Below, one piece after another: positions 36,501 to 45,496 of a stretch of 64,000 bases of DNA (positions within the stretch are counted from its first letter, which is position 1; the number at the start of each line of letters is the position of its first letter). The stretch comes from Streptomyces capitiformicae (GTDB lineage Bacteria; Actinomycetota; Actinomycetes; Streptomycetales; Streptomycetaceae). Where the stretch lies: the NCBI RefSeq assembly GCF_002214185.1, contig NZ_CP022161.1:8873486-8937485 (forward strand). The letters are read 5' to 3'. Position numbers and translations under genes: made by a program. The notes under the pieces are model-generated. The model made no database searches. It worked only from the letters and a program-made list of their open reading frames with translations, and was not told the DNA's origin.

Positions 36501-39025
36501 ACCTCGCGCGCCACCCGGGTCACCTGCTCGGCGAACGACGACAACTGATCCACCATCGTGTTGACGGTGGTGACGAGTTCGAGGATCTCGCCCTTCGCGT
36601 CGACCGTGATCTTCTTCGACAGGTCACCCTTGGCGACGGCGGTCGTGACCTCGGCGATCTGGCGCACCTGGATCGTCAGGTTGTTCGCCATGAAGTTCAC
36701 CGACTGCGTGAGGTCCTTCCAGGTGCCGGAGACACCCTGCACCTCGGCCTGACCGCCGAGCTGGCCCTCCGTACCCACCTCACGGGCGACCCTGGTGACC
36801 TCCTCCGCGAACGACGACAGCTGGTCCACCATCGTGTTCAGCGTGTTCTTCAGCTCCAGGATCTCGCCGCGCGCGTCCACGGTGATCTTCTGAGACAGGT
36901 CACCCCTGGCCACCGCGGTCGCCACCTGCGCGATGTTCCGCACCTGGCCGGTCAGGTTGCCGGCCATGCCGTTCACCGACTCGGTGAGGTCGCGCCACAC
37001 ACCGGCGACACCGGGCACCTGCGCCTGACCGCCCAGCCGCCCTTCCGTACCCACCTCGCGGGCAACGCGGGTCACCTGGTCGGCGAAGGACGACAGCTGG
37101 TCCACCATCGTGTTGATGGTGTTCTTCAGCTCCAGGATCTCGCCGCGCGCGTCGACGTCGATCTTCTGCGAGAGGTCACCGCGGGCCACAGCGGTCGTCA
37201 CCTGCGCGATGTTGCGCACCTGCGAGGTGAGGTTGCCGGCCATCGAGTTGACGGAGTCGGTGAGCTCCTTCCAGGTGCCGGACACACCGTCCACGCGGGC
37301 CTGACCGCCGAGGCGGCCCTCCGTGCCCACGTCCCGGGCCATCCGCGTGACCTGGTCGGCGAACGACGACAGCTGGTCCACCATCGTGTTCACGGTGTTC
37401 TTCAGTTCGAGCATCTCGCCCGCGACATCGACGGTGACCTTCTGCGAGAGGTCACCGTTGGCCACGGCCGTGGTGACCGCCGCGATGTTCCTCACCTGTC
37501 CAGTGAGATTCCGGAACGCCGTGTTGACGGAGTCCGTCAGGTCCTTCCACGTACCGGCCGCGCCCGGCACCTGCGCCTGACCACCCAGCCGGCCCTCGGC
37601 ACCGACCTCGTTGGCCACCCGCGTGACCTCGGCGCCGAAGTACGAGAGCTGGTCGACCATCCCGTTGACGGTGTTCTTCAGCTCCAGCATCTCGCCGGCC
37701 ACGTCGACGGTGACCTTCTGCGAGAGGTCGCCGTCGGCCACGGCGGTCGTCACCGCCGCGATGTCCCTCACCTGAGTGGTGAGGTTCCGGAAGACCGTGT
37801 TCACCGAATCGGTGAGGTCCTTCCACGTACCGGCCGCGCCCGGCACCTGCGCCTGACCACCCAGCCGACCCTCGGCACCGACCTCGTTGGCCACCCGCGT
37901 GACCTCGTCGGCGAAGATCCGCAGCGTCTCGGTCATCTGGTTGATGGTCTCGGCGAGCTTCGCGACCTCGCCACGTGCGGGAACGGTCACCTTCTGCGAC
38001 AGATCACCGTTGGCGACGGCCGTGGTGACCTGGGCGATCCCCCGCACCTGCGCGGTGAGATTGCCGGCCATGGTGTTCACCGAATCGGTGAGCTCCTTCC
38101 ACACGCCGGCCACACCCGGCACTTCGGCCTGACCGCCGAGCTGTCCGTCGGTGCCCACCTCGCGGGCGACTCGCGTCACCTCGGAGGAGAACGCGGAGAG
38201 CTGATCCACCATCGTGTTGACGGTTTCCTTCAGCTCAAGCATCTCGCCGGCCACATGAACCGTGACCTTCCGGGACAGGTCACCCTTCGCGACCGCGGTC
38301 GTCACCAGCGCGATATCCCTCACCTGTGCGGTGAGCCGGTGCGCCATGGTGTTGACGGACTCCGTCAAATCCTTCCACGAACCGGACATTCCACGCACCT
38401 TGGCCTGTCCGCCCAACTTGCCCTCGGTGCCCACCTCGCTGGCCACCCGGGTGACCTCGTCGGTGAACGTGGACAGCTGGTCGACCAGGTTGTTGACCGT
38501 ACGCCCGACCTTCAGGAACTCCCCGCGCAGCGGATGCCCGGTCCCGTCCGGCGCCTGCGTCCGCAGCTCCATACGCGGCGACAGATCACCCTCCGCGACG
38601 GCGGACAGCACCCGGCTGACCTCGGAAACAGGCCGTACGAGGTCGTCGACCAGCGCGTTCGAGGCGTCGATCGCGGCCGCCCAGGAGCCCTCGGTCGCAC
38701 CGGTCTCCAGCCGCTCGGTGAGCTTGCCCTCACGCCCGACCATGCGCCGCACCCGCGACAACTCGCCGGTCAGATGCAGGTTCCGGTCCGCCACCTCGTT
38801 GTACACGGCGGCGATCTCGGCCATGACACCGTCACCCGAGACGGTCAGACGCTTACGGAAGTTGCCGTCCCGCATCGCCTCCAACGCCGTCAACAGGCGG
38901 TTCAGGGCAGCCGTGTCCACCGTGGTGGTCCCATTACGCGGATTGCGTGATTTGCGCTGATCGCTCAGGGACTGTCCGCCTTTCGCGCGCGCTTTAGTGC
39001 CCCGCGTCGCTGCGCCAGACTCCAC
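33527..39025 (-). CDS. osaA: OsaA, poly-HAMP hybrid histidine kinase
   Basis: 1,832-aa soluble hybrid kinase starting at GTG 39025. After a divergent N-terminal HAMP region come ten near-identical ~92-residue HAMP repeat units (each with LGGQAxV, WKDLTxSVN and GDLSxK) spanning about residues 180-1,110. Then follow a GAF domain (about 1,165-1,305), a coiled coil, HisKA with [17 protein letters not shown] (about 1,370), HATPase ([12 protein letters not shown]) and a C-terminal receiver ([13 protein letters not shown], Asp about 1,759). There is no membrane segment. The design is that of fungal group III osmosensing kinases (Nik1). It should pass signals to OsaB, encoded 297 bp downstream on the same strand. 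The 33,230-33,526 gap holds no gene. Confidence 0.93.
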   Translation of the reverse strand: MESGAATRGTKARAKGGQSLSDQRKSRNPRNGTTTVDTAALNRLLTALEAMRDGNFRKRLTVSGDGVMAEIAAVYNEVADRNLHLTGELSRVRRMVGREGKLTERLETGATEGSWAAAIDASNALVDDLVRPVSEVSRVLSAVAEGDLSPRMELRTQAPDGTGHPLRGEFLKVGRTVNNLVDQLSTFTDEVTRVASEVGTEGKLGGQAKVRGMSGSWKDLTESVNTMAHRLTAQVRDIALVTTAVAKGDLSRKVTVHVAGEMLELKETVNTMVDQLSAFSSEVTRVAREVGTDGQLGGQAEVPGVAGVWKELTDSVNTMAGNLTAQVRGIAQVTTAVANGDLSQKVTVPARGEVAKLAETINQMTETLRIFADEVTRVANEVGAEGRLGGQAQVPGAAGTWKDLTDSVNTVFRNLTTQVRDIAAVTTAVADGDLSQKVTVDVAGEMLELKNTVNGMVDQLSYFGAEVTRVANEVGAEGRLGGQAQVPGAAGTWKDLTDSVNTAFRNLTGQVRNIAAVTTAVANGDLSQKVTVDVAGEMLELKNTVNTMVDQLSSFADQVTRMARDVGTEGRLGGQARVDGVSGTWKELTDSVNSMAGNLTSQVRNIAQVTTAVARGDLSQKIDVDARGEILELKNTINTMVDQLSSFADQVTRVAREVGTEGRLGGQAQVPGVAGVWRDLTESVNGMAGNLTGQVRNIAQVATAVARGDLSQKITVDARGEILELKNTLNTMVDQLSSFAEEVTRVAREVGTEGQLGGQAEVQGVSGTWKDLTQSVNFMANNLTIQVRQIAEVTTAVAKGDLSKKITVDAKGEILELVTTVNTMVDQLSSFAEQVTRVAREVGTEGILGGQAHVPGVTGIWKDLSGNVNLMAKNLTMQVRNISQVAAAVANGDLTRTVTIEARGEVAQLADTFNSMVKTLSSFADQVTKVAREVGTDGILGGQAHVPGVAGTWKDLTESVNSMASNLTGQVRNIAMVTTAIAKGDLTKKIDIDARGEILELKTTINTMVDQLSSFAEEVTRVAREVGTEGQLGGLARVRDVDGTWRDLTESVNEMAGNLTRQVRAIARVATAVTRGDLNLKIDVDASGEIKELQDYINKMIANLRDTTIANQEQDWLKGNLARISALMQGRRDLDDVASLIMSELTPVVSAQHGAFFLAMPLVDGQDLAPNSEDQYELRMLGSYGYSMGSMPTSFRPGEALVGTAAKEKRTILVENAPSGYLKISSGLGEAPPAQVIVLPVLFEGKVLGVIELASFNSFTQIQKDFLNQIAEMIATSVNTISVNTKTEVLLKQSQELTEQLRERSDELEVRQKALEASNTELGEKAELLARQNRDIEVKNTEIEEARQVLEERAEQLAVSMRYKSEFLANMSHELRTPLNSLLILAKLLADNAESNLTPKQVEFAETIHGAGSDLLQLINDILDLSKVEAGKMDVSPTRIALVQLVDYVEATFRPLTAEKGLDFSVRVSPELPATLHTDEQRLLQVLRNLLSNAVKFTDSGAVELVIRPAGADVPVAIREQLLEAGSLNDPDADMIAFSVTDTGIGIAASKMRVIFEAFKQADGTTSRKYGGTGLGLSISREIARLLGGEIHAQSEPRRGSTFTLYLPLHPSELPPQGYAQTAPAALEAGELLASENELTEPAETPAEVKSYRETQNGAAALFRRRRRAVSAAAAPSALPGQGGQSQEHWAQQDAQETGQQTRPTVRFEGEKVLIVDDDIRNVFALTSVLEQHGLSVLYAENGREGIEVLEQHDDVTVVLMDIMMPEMDGYATTTAIRRMPQFAGLPIIALTAKAMKGDREKAIDSGASDYVTKPVDPDHLLSVMEQWMRSE
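35860..38490 (-). repeat. Ten 276-bp tandem HAMP-coding repeats in osaA
   Basis: Ten units with a 276-bp period, very similar at the DNA level, encode the poly-HAMP array. Markers are the recurring LGGQA (LGGLA in the last) and DQLSxFA segments. Boundaries are approximate. Confidence 0.88.
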
Positions 39026-39431
39026 TGTGTCCCTCCCGCAAGGGTCGACCGTTCCTGCTCGACGTACTTCGCCGTACTCGGACGCTTCGTACTGCTTGCC
39101 CTGCTCGTACCACTCGCACTACTTCGTACTCGGATACTTCTGCTCGCCAAACCGGATGCCACTCCTGGGTGCACTCGGAAGGTACTCGGCCTGCCGAGAC
39201 ACTCTCCTGGAAGCCTGCCCAGTGTTTCACCATGCCTGAACCAGGCCATAACAGTTCGGCAGCTTCGCACACGGTCCGCACACCTCCGGGCGGAAACACA
39301 GACGACCGGCATCCGCATGGACGGCGAAGGTAAGTAACCTTGCATGCGGCTGTCCAGCCATGCCGGTCCCGTCCGGCCTGGGCGGTGGCGCACGAGCACG
39401 AGCGGGCAGGCATCGGAGGGGCGGCCGCACC
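39026..39431. other. Divergent osaA-osaC intergenic region
   Basis: About 405 bp holding both promoters. It contains imperfect direct repeats of CGTACTCGGA (around 39,073 and 39,125) and, near osaC, the inverted repeat AAGGT-AAGTA-ACCTT (39327-39341). I see no convincing SigB-type promoter and no small gene. Confidence 0.45.
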
Positions 39432-42176
39432 ATGACCACCGGACTGCATCCTGGGGAAGCCCCCCGGGACCCCAGGCCGACGGAGAACCAGGCTCTGCCA
39501 CGGCAGGAGGTCGGCCGCGGGTCCCCGCACGTCGAGAACCGGACAAGGAGTTCTGTGATCACCGCGCGCGCGGCCGCCAGCTTCGAGCCCGTCTCACGAT
39601 CCGTCGCGACCGCCCGCTCGTTCGTCCGCGACACTCTCCAGGGCTGGGGATTCGCCGACATCGTCGACGACGCCGTGGTCCTGACCAGCGAACTGGTCAC
39701 CAACGCGGTCGTCCACGCGGGTACCTCCGCCGACATCCTCTGTCTGCGTACGGAGGACGGCGCCCGCATCGAGGTCGCCGACAGATATCCCGAGCGTGAG
39801 ATCCCCCTCCAGGGCAGCCACATCAACATGGGCAACCCCGACCGCGAGGGCGGCCGCGGCCTCCAGCTGTGCGCGGCGATGGCCTCCCGCTGGGGCGTCG
39901 AGTACACCTCCACCCACAAGCAGGTCTGGTTCCAACTCGATCTCCCCGACCGCCCGGTGGGCACCCGCACGGCCGGCCCGTCCCTCCCCGCCGACCTGCT
40001 CCCGCTCGCCGACGGCCGCGTCCGCGTCGCCGTCGTCCAGATCGACCGCACGGGCGCGATCGGCGCCTGGAACGAGGACGCCGAGGAACTCTTCGGATAC
40101 GCCCCCGACCAGGTCATCGGCAAACCCCTCACCGATCTCGCCGCCTGGCCCCACACTCCCGGCACCAGCACCGGCGTCGCCGAGGCCCTCCAACTCTCGC
40201 GCTGGGAGGGCAGTTACGGCATCCGCGGCGTCAACGGCCGTGTGACGCCGGTCTACGCCTCCCACCTCCGGGTACGCGACACGGCCGGCGACCCCTCGAC
40301 GGTCTGCCTTCTCGTACGGGACCACGAGCGCGCCGTGCTCCAGACCCCGCTCCGCGTCCCGGCCGGCGACTCGTCGGGCTCCGGCGAGGGACAGGCCACG
40401 GACCCCTTCGAGGTCTTCATCGGCTCCCCGGCCCCCGACGACCTCGACGGCCTCCTCCAGCGCACGGTCGAGCGCGCCCGCGACATGCTCGACGGCGACT
40501 CGGCCTTCCTTCTCCTGGCCACCGACGACGAGACCGAGCTGGAGGTACGGGCCTCCACCGGCCTCCCCTCGGCCCGCCAGCGCTTCGCCCGCGTCCCCGT
40601 GGAGGCCGGCCCCGGACGCTACGGCTCGGCCCGTATGCCCGCCGTCCACGACGACCTCACGGCCGTCCCCGGCGCCGTACCGCTGCTGAGCGGCACGGGC
40701 ATGCGTTCGGTCGTCACGGTCCCGCTGAAGGTCGAGGGCCGCCTCACCGGCTCCCTCGGCGTCGCCGCCGAGGCCCCGGGCCGCTACTCGAACGAGGAGG
40801 CCCTGCGCCTCCAGTTCGCCGCCGACCGCATCGCGCTCGCCGTCGAGTCGGCCCGCCTGGGCGAGCTGGAACGCCTGCGCCGCGGCTCTCTGTCGTTCCT
40901 CGTCGAGGCCTCCGACCTCCTCGCGGGCACCCTGGACCGCGACCAGACCCTGGCGCTGATGGCCCAGATGACGATCCCGACCCTCGCCACCTGGTGCGCG
41001 GTCTACACGATCGCCGACCAGGCCTCGGACCCGTACCTCTCCTACGTCCTGCACGAGGACGAGGACCTCATCGACGGCCTCAAGGCCCTACTCGCCAAGA
41101 TCCCCCCGCCGGAGCCGATCCCCACCCCGGGCGCCCGCGTCTGGACGGCTCCGGCCGAGGCGGCCCACCGCGCGGCCCTGCGCACTTCCATGCGCAGCCT
41201 GGGCCTCGGCGAGCCCGCCACGGTCAGCTCGGGCATCGGCACGACCCTGGCGACCGCCTCGGCGGTGGGCGGCGAGACGGTCGTTCTCCCGCTGGTGGCC
41301 CGCAACCGCGTCATCGGCATGCTGACCCTCGGCAAGCCGACGGACGAGCACTTCCGCCAGGAGATCCTGGAACTGGCCGAGGACCTCTCCCGCAGGGCCG
41401 CCCTCGCCCTGGACAACGCCCGCCTGTACTCGGAGCGCGTGGCCATCAGCCAGTCCCTCCAGCGCAGCCTCCTCCCGCCCGAACTCCCGCAGATCGACGG
41501 CGTCGAGGTCGAGGTCATCTACCGCGCGGCCGGCGAGGGCAACGAGGTCGGCGGCGACTTCTACGACCTCTTCCCCATCCGCGACGGCGCGTACGGCTTC
41601 GCCATCGGCGACGTCTGCGGCACGGGCCCGGAGGCCGCCGCCGTCACCGGCCTGGCCCGCCACGCCCTGCGCCTGCTGGCCCGCGAGGGCTACGCCGGCC
41701 CCGCGGTCCTGGACCGCCTCAACTCCGCGATCATCGACGAGGGCGCCCGCAGCCGCTTCCTGACGCTCCTGTACGGCGAGTTGTGGCCCCAGGACGACGG
41801 CAGCGCCCTGCTGAAGGTCGTCTGCGCCGGCCACCCGCTCCCGCTGCGCCTGCGCCAGGACGGCACGGTGGAACCCGCCGCCGAACCCCAGGCCCTCCTC
41901 GGCGTGATGGAGGACCTGGAGCTGTACGAGCAGACGGTCACCCTCGACCCGGGCGATGTCCTCCTCTGTGTCACGGACGGCGTCACCGAACGCCGCGAGG
42001 GCACCCGCATGTTGGGCGACGACGGCCTCATCGAGGTCCTCACGACCTGCACGGGCCTCACGGCCGGCGCGGTCGCGGCCCGCGTGATGCGCGCGGTCGA
42101 ACGCTTCGCCTCCGACGCCCCGTCCGACGACATGGCGATCCTGGCGATGCGCGTGCCTGGCCTCCACAAGGACTGA
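39432..42176 (+). CDS. osaC: OsaC, multidomain anti-sigma kinase / PP2C phosphatase
   Basis: 914 aa from ATG 39432 (GGAGGGG upstream). Order: RsbW-like ATPase (LTSELVTNAVVHAGTS, then DREGGRGLQL) about 50-165; PAS (GAIGAWNEDAEELFGYAPDQ) about 195-290; two GAF domains about 320-480 and 490-670; SpoIIE/PP2C phosphatase with GNEVGGDFYDLFPIRDG (about 705) and SDDMAILAMRVP at the end. In S. coelicolor OsaC binds SigB and restores its inactive state after osmotic stress. The phosphatase should act on phosphorylated anti-anti-sigma factors. It is divergent from osaA. Confidence 0.92.
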   Translation: MTTGLHPGEAPRDPRPTENQALPRQEVGRGSPHVENRTRSSVITARAAASFEPVSRSVATARSFVRDTLQGWGFADIVDDAVVLTSELVTNAVVHAGTSADILCLRTEDGARIEVADRYPEREIPLQGSHINMGNPDREGGRGLQLCAAMASRWGVEYTSTHKQVWFQLDLPDRPVGTRTAGPSLPADLLPLADGRVRVAVVQIDRTGAIGAWNEDAEELFGYAPDQVIGKPLTDLAAWPHTPGTSTGVAEALQLSRWEGSYGIRGVNGRVTPVYASHLRVRDTAGDPSTVCLLVRDHERAVLQTPLRVPAGDSSGSGEGQATDPFEVFIGSPAPDDLDGLLQRTVERARDMLDGDSAFLLLATDDETELEVRASTGLPSARQRFARVPVEAGPGRYGSARMPAVHDDLTAVPGAVPLLSGTGMRSVVTVPLKVEGRLTGSLGVAAEAPGRYSNEEALRLQFAADRIALAVESARLGELERLRRGSLSFLVEASDLLAGTLDRDQTLALMAQMTIPTLATWCAVYTIADQASDPYLSYVLHEDEDLIDGLKALLAKIPPPEPIPTPGARVWTAPAEAAHRAALRTSMRSLGLGEPATVSSGIGTTLATASAVGGETVVLPLVARNRVIGMLTLGKPTDEHFRQEILELAEDLSRRAALALDNARLYSERVAISQSLQRSLLPPELPQIDGVEVEVIYRAAGEGNEVGGDFYDLFPIRDGAYGFAIGDVCGTGPEAAAVTGLARHALRLLAREGYAGPAVLDRLNSAIIDEGARSRFLTLLYGELWPQDDGSALLKVVCAGHPLPLRLRQDGTVEPAAEPQALLGVMEDLELYEQTVTLDPGDVLLCVTDGVTERREGTRMLGDDGLIEVLTTCTGLTAGAVAARVMRAVERFASDAPSDDMAILAMRVPGLHKD

Positions 42177-42201
42177 GCGAAAGCCCTGGAGGCACGAAAA
42201 A

Positions 42202-42229
42202 GGCCCCGCCCGATTGGGCAGGGCCTTTT
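42202..42229 (+). terminator. Terminator of osaC
   Basis: Stem GGCCCCGCCC / GGGCAGGGCC with one mismatch and a GATT loop, flanked by AAAAA and TTTT. It can work on both strands and would also stop transcripts leaving the tRNA-Thr gene leftwards. Confidence 0.87.
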
Positions 42230-42232
42230 GGC

Positions 42233-42308
42233 TGGAGCCCCCAAACGGAATCGAACCGTTGACCTTCTCCTTACCATGGAGACGCTCTGCCGACTGAGCT
42301 ATAGGGGC
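42233..42308 (-). tRNA. tRNA-Thr (GGT anticodon)
   Basis: A full cloverleaf on the minus strand: acceptor GCCCCTA / TGGGGGC (one G-T pair), D arm GCTC...GAGC, anticodon arm TCTCC-ATGGTAA-GGAGA (anticodon GGT), T arm AACGG-TTCGATT-CCGTT, and an encoded CCA end. It decodes ACC/ACU. It sits at the end of the conserved block. Confidence 0.95.
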
Positions 42309-42413
42309 CTGTCGCCTGTTCGAGGCTTCCCCCGCGGCAACGAGATAGATCATACCCCGAATCCGCGGATGCTTCGAACCACCCGAGAGACAGGCGCTGA
42401 GAGCGGAGTCGAC

Positions 42414-43091
42414 CTAGAAAGCCAGCTGCAGCAGACCACCGAGCGCGTTGCAGGCGGACACCATCCGGTGCAGTTGCCGCCGCGACATCTCACCGGCGAT
42501 GGGCAGCGCCAGCGTCTCGTCGGCGGCCCGCTCGGTCTCCGGTAGACACACGTCCCGCCGGAACCCGGGCATCCGGTGCACTGGTGTCTTCACCGGCACG
42601 CTGCACTCAACTCCCTTGGCCCGTATCGCCCGTGCGAAGGCGTCCCGGTCCGGCCGCCCGTTGCCCGGCACCCGCACGACGTACTGCTGAAACGTGTGTC
42701 CATCGCCCTCATCAGGGGTCCACACGCCTTTCAGCTTCGCGCTGAGATACGCGGCCCGCTGCCTGCGCTCCCCGACTTCGCTGTACGGCGTCTCCGATTC
42801 GCCCTGCTCAAGCACCAGCAGCCCGTGTCGCTGCCCGAGCCTGTGCAGTCCGGCGATGTCGGCCGACCGGCCGAACCGGTGTACGACGACGATAGCCACC
42901 GTCCGCGAAGTCACCGCGGCCTCGACGGCCGAGGCATCCAGGCAGTACGTCACCGGGTCTATGTCGGCGAAGACCGGTACTGCCCCTGCCAGACTCACCG
43001 CCTGGGCGACCTCGGTGTTCCCGAACGCCGGCACGACCACCTCGTCGCCGACGCCGGCACCTGCGGCCCTGAGCATTGCAACGGTACTCAT
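42414..43091 (-). CDS. Short DegT/DnrJ/EryC1-like protein lacking the PLP lysine region
   Basis: 225 aa from ATG 43091 (MSTVAMLRAAGAGVGDEVVV). The family's ~370-aa fold is recognisable: VGDEVVVPAFGNTEVAQAV, VPVFADIDPVTYCLDASAVE, a HRFGRSADIAGL segment, and near the C-terminus TFQQYVVRVPG and ECSVPVKTPVHRMPG. The middle, where active members carry SFHxxK with the PLP-binding Lys, is missing: the chain jumps from LEQGESETPYSEVGERRQRA to the C-terminal part. The N-terminal substrate loop is also short. Probably not an aminotransferase. It lies between the tRNA and an rRNA terminator. Confidence 0.7.
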   Translation of the reverse strand: MSTVAMLRAAGAGVGDEVVVPAFGNTEVAQAVSLAGAVPVFADIDPVTYCLDASAVEAAVTSRTVAIVVVHRFGRSADIAGLHRLGQRHGLLVLEQGESETPYSEVGERRQRAAYLSAKLKGVWTPDEGDGHTFQQYVVRVPGNGRPDRDAFARAIRAKGVECSVPVKTPVHRMPGFRRDVCLPETERAADETLALPIAGEMSRRQLHRMVSACNALGGLLQLAF

Positions 43092-43132
43092 GCTGCGGAT
43101 CATGGTCGCGCAACGTGAACGCCAAGTGACGC

Positions 43133-43180
43133 ACAACAAAAAAGAGCTGGCCCCCGAACCGAAGTTCAGGGACCAGCTCT
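43133..43180 (-). terminator. rRNA-operon-type terminator
   Basis: On the minus strand, a 17-bp stem (AGAGCTGGTCCCTGAAC paired with GTTCGGGGGCCAGCTCT, two G-U pairs) closed by a TTCG tetraloop and followed by TTTTTTGTTGTG. It begins 11 nt after the 5S fragment, exactly where a 5S terminator belongs. Confidence 0.92.
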
Positions 43181-43190
43181 ATCAATATTT

Positions 43191-43266
43191 GTTCGGCGGT
43201 GTCCTACTCTCCCACAGGGTCCCCCCTGCAGTACCATCGGCGCTGTAAGGCTTAGCTTCCGGGTTC
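43191..43266 (-). pseudogene. 3' fragment of 5S rRNA
   Basis: The minus strand from 43266 reads GAACCCGGAAGCTAAGC... through GATGGTACTGCAGGGGGGAC to ...GGACACCGCCGAAC, the last ~76 nt of actinobacterial 5S rRNA. The first ~43 nt (normally GUUUCGGUGG... to ...UACAUUCC) are replaced by unrelated sequence. No 23S or 16S rRNA lies upstream, so the gene is truncated. Confidence 0.88.
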
Positions 43267-43809
43267 AACCGCGGACCGGCAGATTCCGCCCCGCCGCCAC
43301 ACCATCAGGCGACAGCAGAACCACTCAAAGACTCACGAACCGCCCACTTAGAGGTGATCTCCCCCGAGAGATGAACGACGGCATGGTCAGGGGTTGATGC
43401 GGCTCTGAACTGGCGACGAGTGAACGGATGCAACAGAGGGCTTCCCGCACTCAGCAGCCTATGGCGCCCATGATGTTGCCGTGCCGGAGAAGGGTCTGGC
43501 ATCCAGGGCTCCAGGGCAGAGGGCGGCCGACTGCCAACCAGGCTTCCCGGCGCATCTGAGGATCGGCGTAGGCACAGGTCGCCGCGCCCGCCGCCTGGGC
43601 GGCCGGCGGTTGAGCCGATCGGGATCTGCGGGCTTCGGCTCCATCCCTGTCGTCACCATTGCCGGGTTCCGGCAATGTCACGGAGTCCATTGCGCCTATG
43701 AGTGATCTGTCAAAAACGCGTCAAAGGCAGGTAGGGTTCCCCCCGGTGTGCCGGGAAGCCTGGTCGGCGAGCAGAGGATCAATCTCTCTTCCGGTCGGGG
43801 GTGTCCGTC
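43267..43809. other. Junction-side intergenic region
   Basis: About 540 bp between the 5S fragment and the antiporter operon. A minus-strand frame near 43,340-43,440 contains AASTPDHAVVHLSGEI, faintly like the start of a STAS domain; it is too short to call. The only clear signal is the palindrome at 43658-43676. A TAGGGT (43732-43737) may be the -10 of the operon. Confidence 0.4.
43658..43676. promoter_or_regulatory. Island palindrome, copy 1 (antiporter operon)
   Basis: ATTGCCGG-GTT-CCGGCAAT, a perfect 8-bp inverted repeat with a 3-nt centre, 133 bp upstream of the antiporter start. Related sites occur at 49236 and 53552. Confidence 0.7.
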
Positions 43810-45051
43810 ATGGAGCTCGTGGCGGTGTTCGGTGCCGCGCTGCTGGTGGCGGTGCTGTTGTCAGGTCTGGCGGCACGGACGGTGCTCTCCACCTCCTTCC
43901 TCTTCCTGGTCGGCGGAGCCCTGGTCAGCGACGGGTTCCTCGGACTGATCCACATCACACCGGACAGCGAGATCGTCTCCGTGACGGCCGATCTGGCGCT
44001 GTTCGCGGTGCTGTTCACCGACGGCATGCACGTGTCGCTGCCCAAGCTGCGGGCCAACTGGAAGAACCCCGCCCGTGCCCTCGGTCTGGGCATGCCGCTG
44101 GCGTTCGTCTTCATGGCCCTGATCACGCACTTCCTGGTGGGCCTGGACTGGACGACCTCGTTCCTGGTCGGAGCCGTCCTGGCTCCCACCGACCCGGTGT
44201 TCGCCTCGGCAATCGTCGGACGCAGGGAGGTGCCCGCGAAGCTGCGGCAGCTGCTGAACGTGGAGAGCGGCATTAACGACGGGCTCGCCCTGCCGGTCGT
44301 GCTCATCCTGATCGCGGCCGCGGGTCCGACGGCCGACAGCGCTGAGGCATCGCCGGGGAAGATCGTCCTGGAACTGCTGCTCGGCCTCGTCTTCGGTGTC
44401 ACGCTGCCGCTGCTCGTCAACGCCCTGGTGCGCTTCCGCCTGCTGGGCGCCGAGCCGAAGCTGCAGCCGCTGCTGCCGCTGGCGACCGGGATCATCCTGT
44501 ACGCGGTGTGCCACCTCACCCACGCCAACCCGTACCTGGCTGCGTTCTCGGCGGGCGCGGCGCTGGTGCACGTGTCCCCGGAGGCGAAGGAGTCCTTCGG
44601 ACCACTGGGCGAGGCGCTGGCGGAGCTGGCGAAGTTCGCGGCGCTATTGGTGTTCGGCGCGCTGCTGACCCCGCAGCTGTTCGGCGACCTGTCGTTCGGT
44701 GGCTACGTGGCGGTGGTCCTGGCGATCGTGCTGATCCGGCCGGCATCGCTGCTGCTGTCGCTGATCGGCACGAGCCTCTCCCGCAAGGAGAAGCTGGTTG
44801 CGGCCTGGTTCGGCCCGAAGGGCTTCGCCTCGGTGGTCTACGGACTACTGGTGCTGCAGTCCGGCATCCCGCAGGCGGAGGAGGCGTTCACGCTGATAGC
44901 GGTGTGCATCGCCTTCTCGATCATCGCGCACAGCTCGACGGACGTGCCGGTCGCCCGCGCCTTCGACATCGAAGAGCTGGCCGGCATCCCGGCCGGGCGC
45001 GAGGACACCGACGCACAGCCGAAGGAGACCCCCGCCGATGCGCGCACGTGA
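43810..45051 (+). CDS. NhaP-type cation/proton antiporter (CPA1)
   Basis: 413-aa polytopic membrane protein (about 12 helices) from ATG 43810; GTG 43801 is an alternative. The transport core carries GAVLAPTDPVFASAIVGR and LLNVESGINDGLALPVVLI, the two crossing-helix motifs with the ion-binding ND pair of CPA1 exchangers, and WFGPKGFASVVYGLLVL near the end. No TrkA/RCK domain. It should exchange Na+ (or K+) for H+. Its 3' end overlaps a CBS-domain gene by 14 bp, and an ArsB/NhaD gene follows: one operon. Confidence 0.88.
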   Translation: MELVAVFGAALLVAVLLSGLAARTVLSTSFLFLVGGALVSDGFLGLIHITPDSEIVSVTADLALFAVLFTDGMHVSLPKLRANWKNPARALGLGMPLAFVFMALITHFLVGLDWTTSFLVGAVLAPTDPVFASAIVGRREVPAKLRQLLNVESGINDGLALPVVLILIAAAGPTADSAEASPGKIVLELLLGLVFGVTLPLLVNALVRFRLLGAEPKLQPLLPLATGIILYAVCHLTHANPYLAAFSAGAALVHVSPEAKESFGPLGEALAELAKFAALLVFGALLTPQLFGDLSFGGYVAVVLAIVLIRPASLLLSLIGTSLSRKEKLVAAWFGPKGFASVVYGLLVLQSGIPQAEEAFTLIAVCIAFSIIAHSSTDVPVARAFDIEELAGIPAGREDTDAQPKETPADART

Positions 45052-45496
45052 TCTGGCCGGCCCTTACCCCACCGTGTCCACGGACGACGACGCACGCGAC
45101 GCCGCCCGCCTGCTCGTGCGGGCACAGTTGCCCGCACTGCTGATCCTCGACCGGGACAGCTATCCGTACGCAGTCGTGCCGTCCGCTCGCGTGATCGACG
45201 CCCTGCTGCCCTGGTACATGCGGGAAGGGCCGATTCCAACCACCCTGGTCGACGACCACTTCGACGAGGAGGCCACGGAGGCGATGGCCGGACGGTCGGT
45301 GACCGAGTGGCTGCCACGCGGCCGTATCACGCCCCCGGTCGTCGGCCCGGACGCTCCGCCTTCGCAGATCGCCGCGCTGATGGCCCGCAAGGACACCCCA
45401 ATCGCCGCGGTCGTCGAACGCAACGGCGACAAGGCCACGTTGATCGGCGCGGTCACCGCGACCGCGCTGTTGGAGCACATCATCGGAGGATCGTGA
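45038..45496 (+). CDS. CBS-domain protein (first copy)
   Basis: 152-aa soluble protein, MRARDLAGPYPTVSTDDDAR, with two CBS motifs (LPALLILDRDSYPYAVVPSA and a second near TPIAAVVERNGDKATLIGAV). CBS pairs bind adenine nucleotides and gate transporters. It overlaps the antiporter upstream and the permease downstream (GTGA), so it probably regulates one or both. It is a clear paralogue of the CBS protein at 62579-63055 (shared MRARDLA start and TATALLEHI / TASHLLHEL end). Confidence 0.88.
   Translation: MRARDLAGPYPTVSTDDDARDAARLLVRAQLPALLILDRDSYPYAVVPSARVIDALLPWYMREGPIPTTLVDDHFDEEATEAMAGRSVTEWLPRGRITPPVVGPDAPPSQIAALMARKDTPIAAVVERNGDKATLIGAVTATALLEHIIGGS

Noticed and set aside
34595..38950. Very long open frame on the plus strand, antisense to osaA
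   Set aside because: It mirrors the repetitive HAMP coding sequence; absence of stops follows from high GC and the repeat. The product is a His/Asp/Leu/Arg-rich repeat with no family.
42233..42308. tRNA-Thr as the attachment site of the accessory region
   Set aside because: The tRNA is intact, no second copy of its 3' end was seen in the window, no integrase is present, and the visible break is at the 5S fragment instead.
43305..43440. STAS-domain fragment on the minus strand
   Set aside because: Only one short stretch (VVHLSGEI) is suggestive; too little to support a pseudogene call.
43267..43800. Remaining parts of 23S/16S rRNA upstream of the 5S fragment
   Set aside because: No recognisable rRNA sequence was seen beyond position 43,266.
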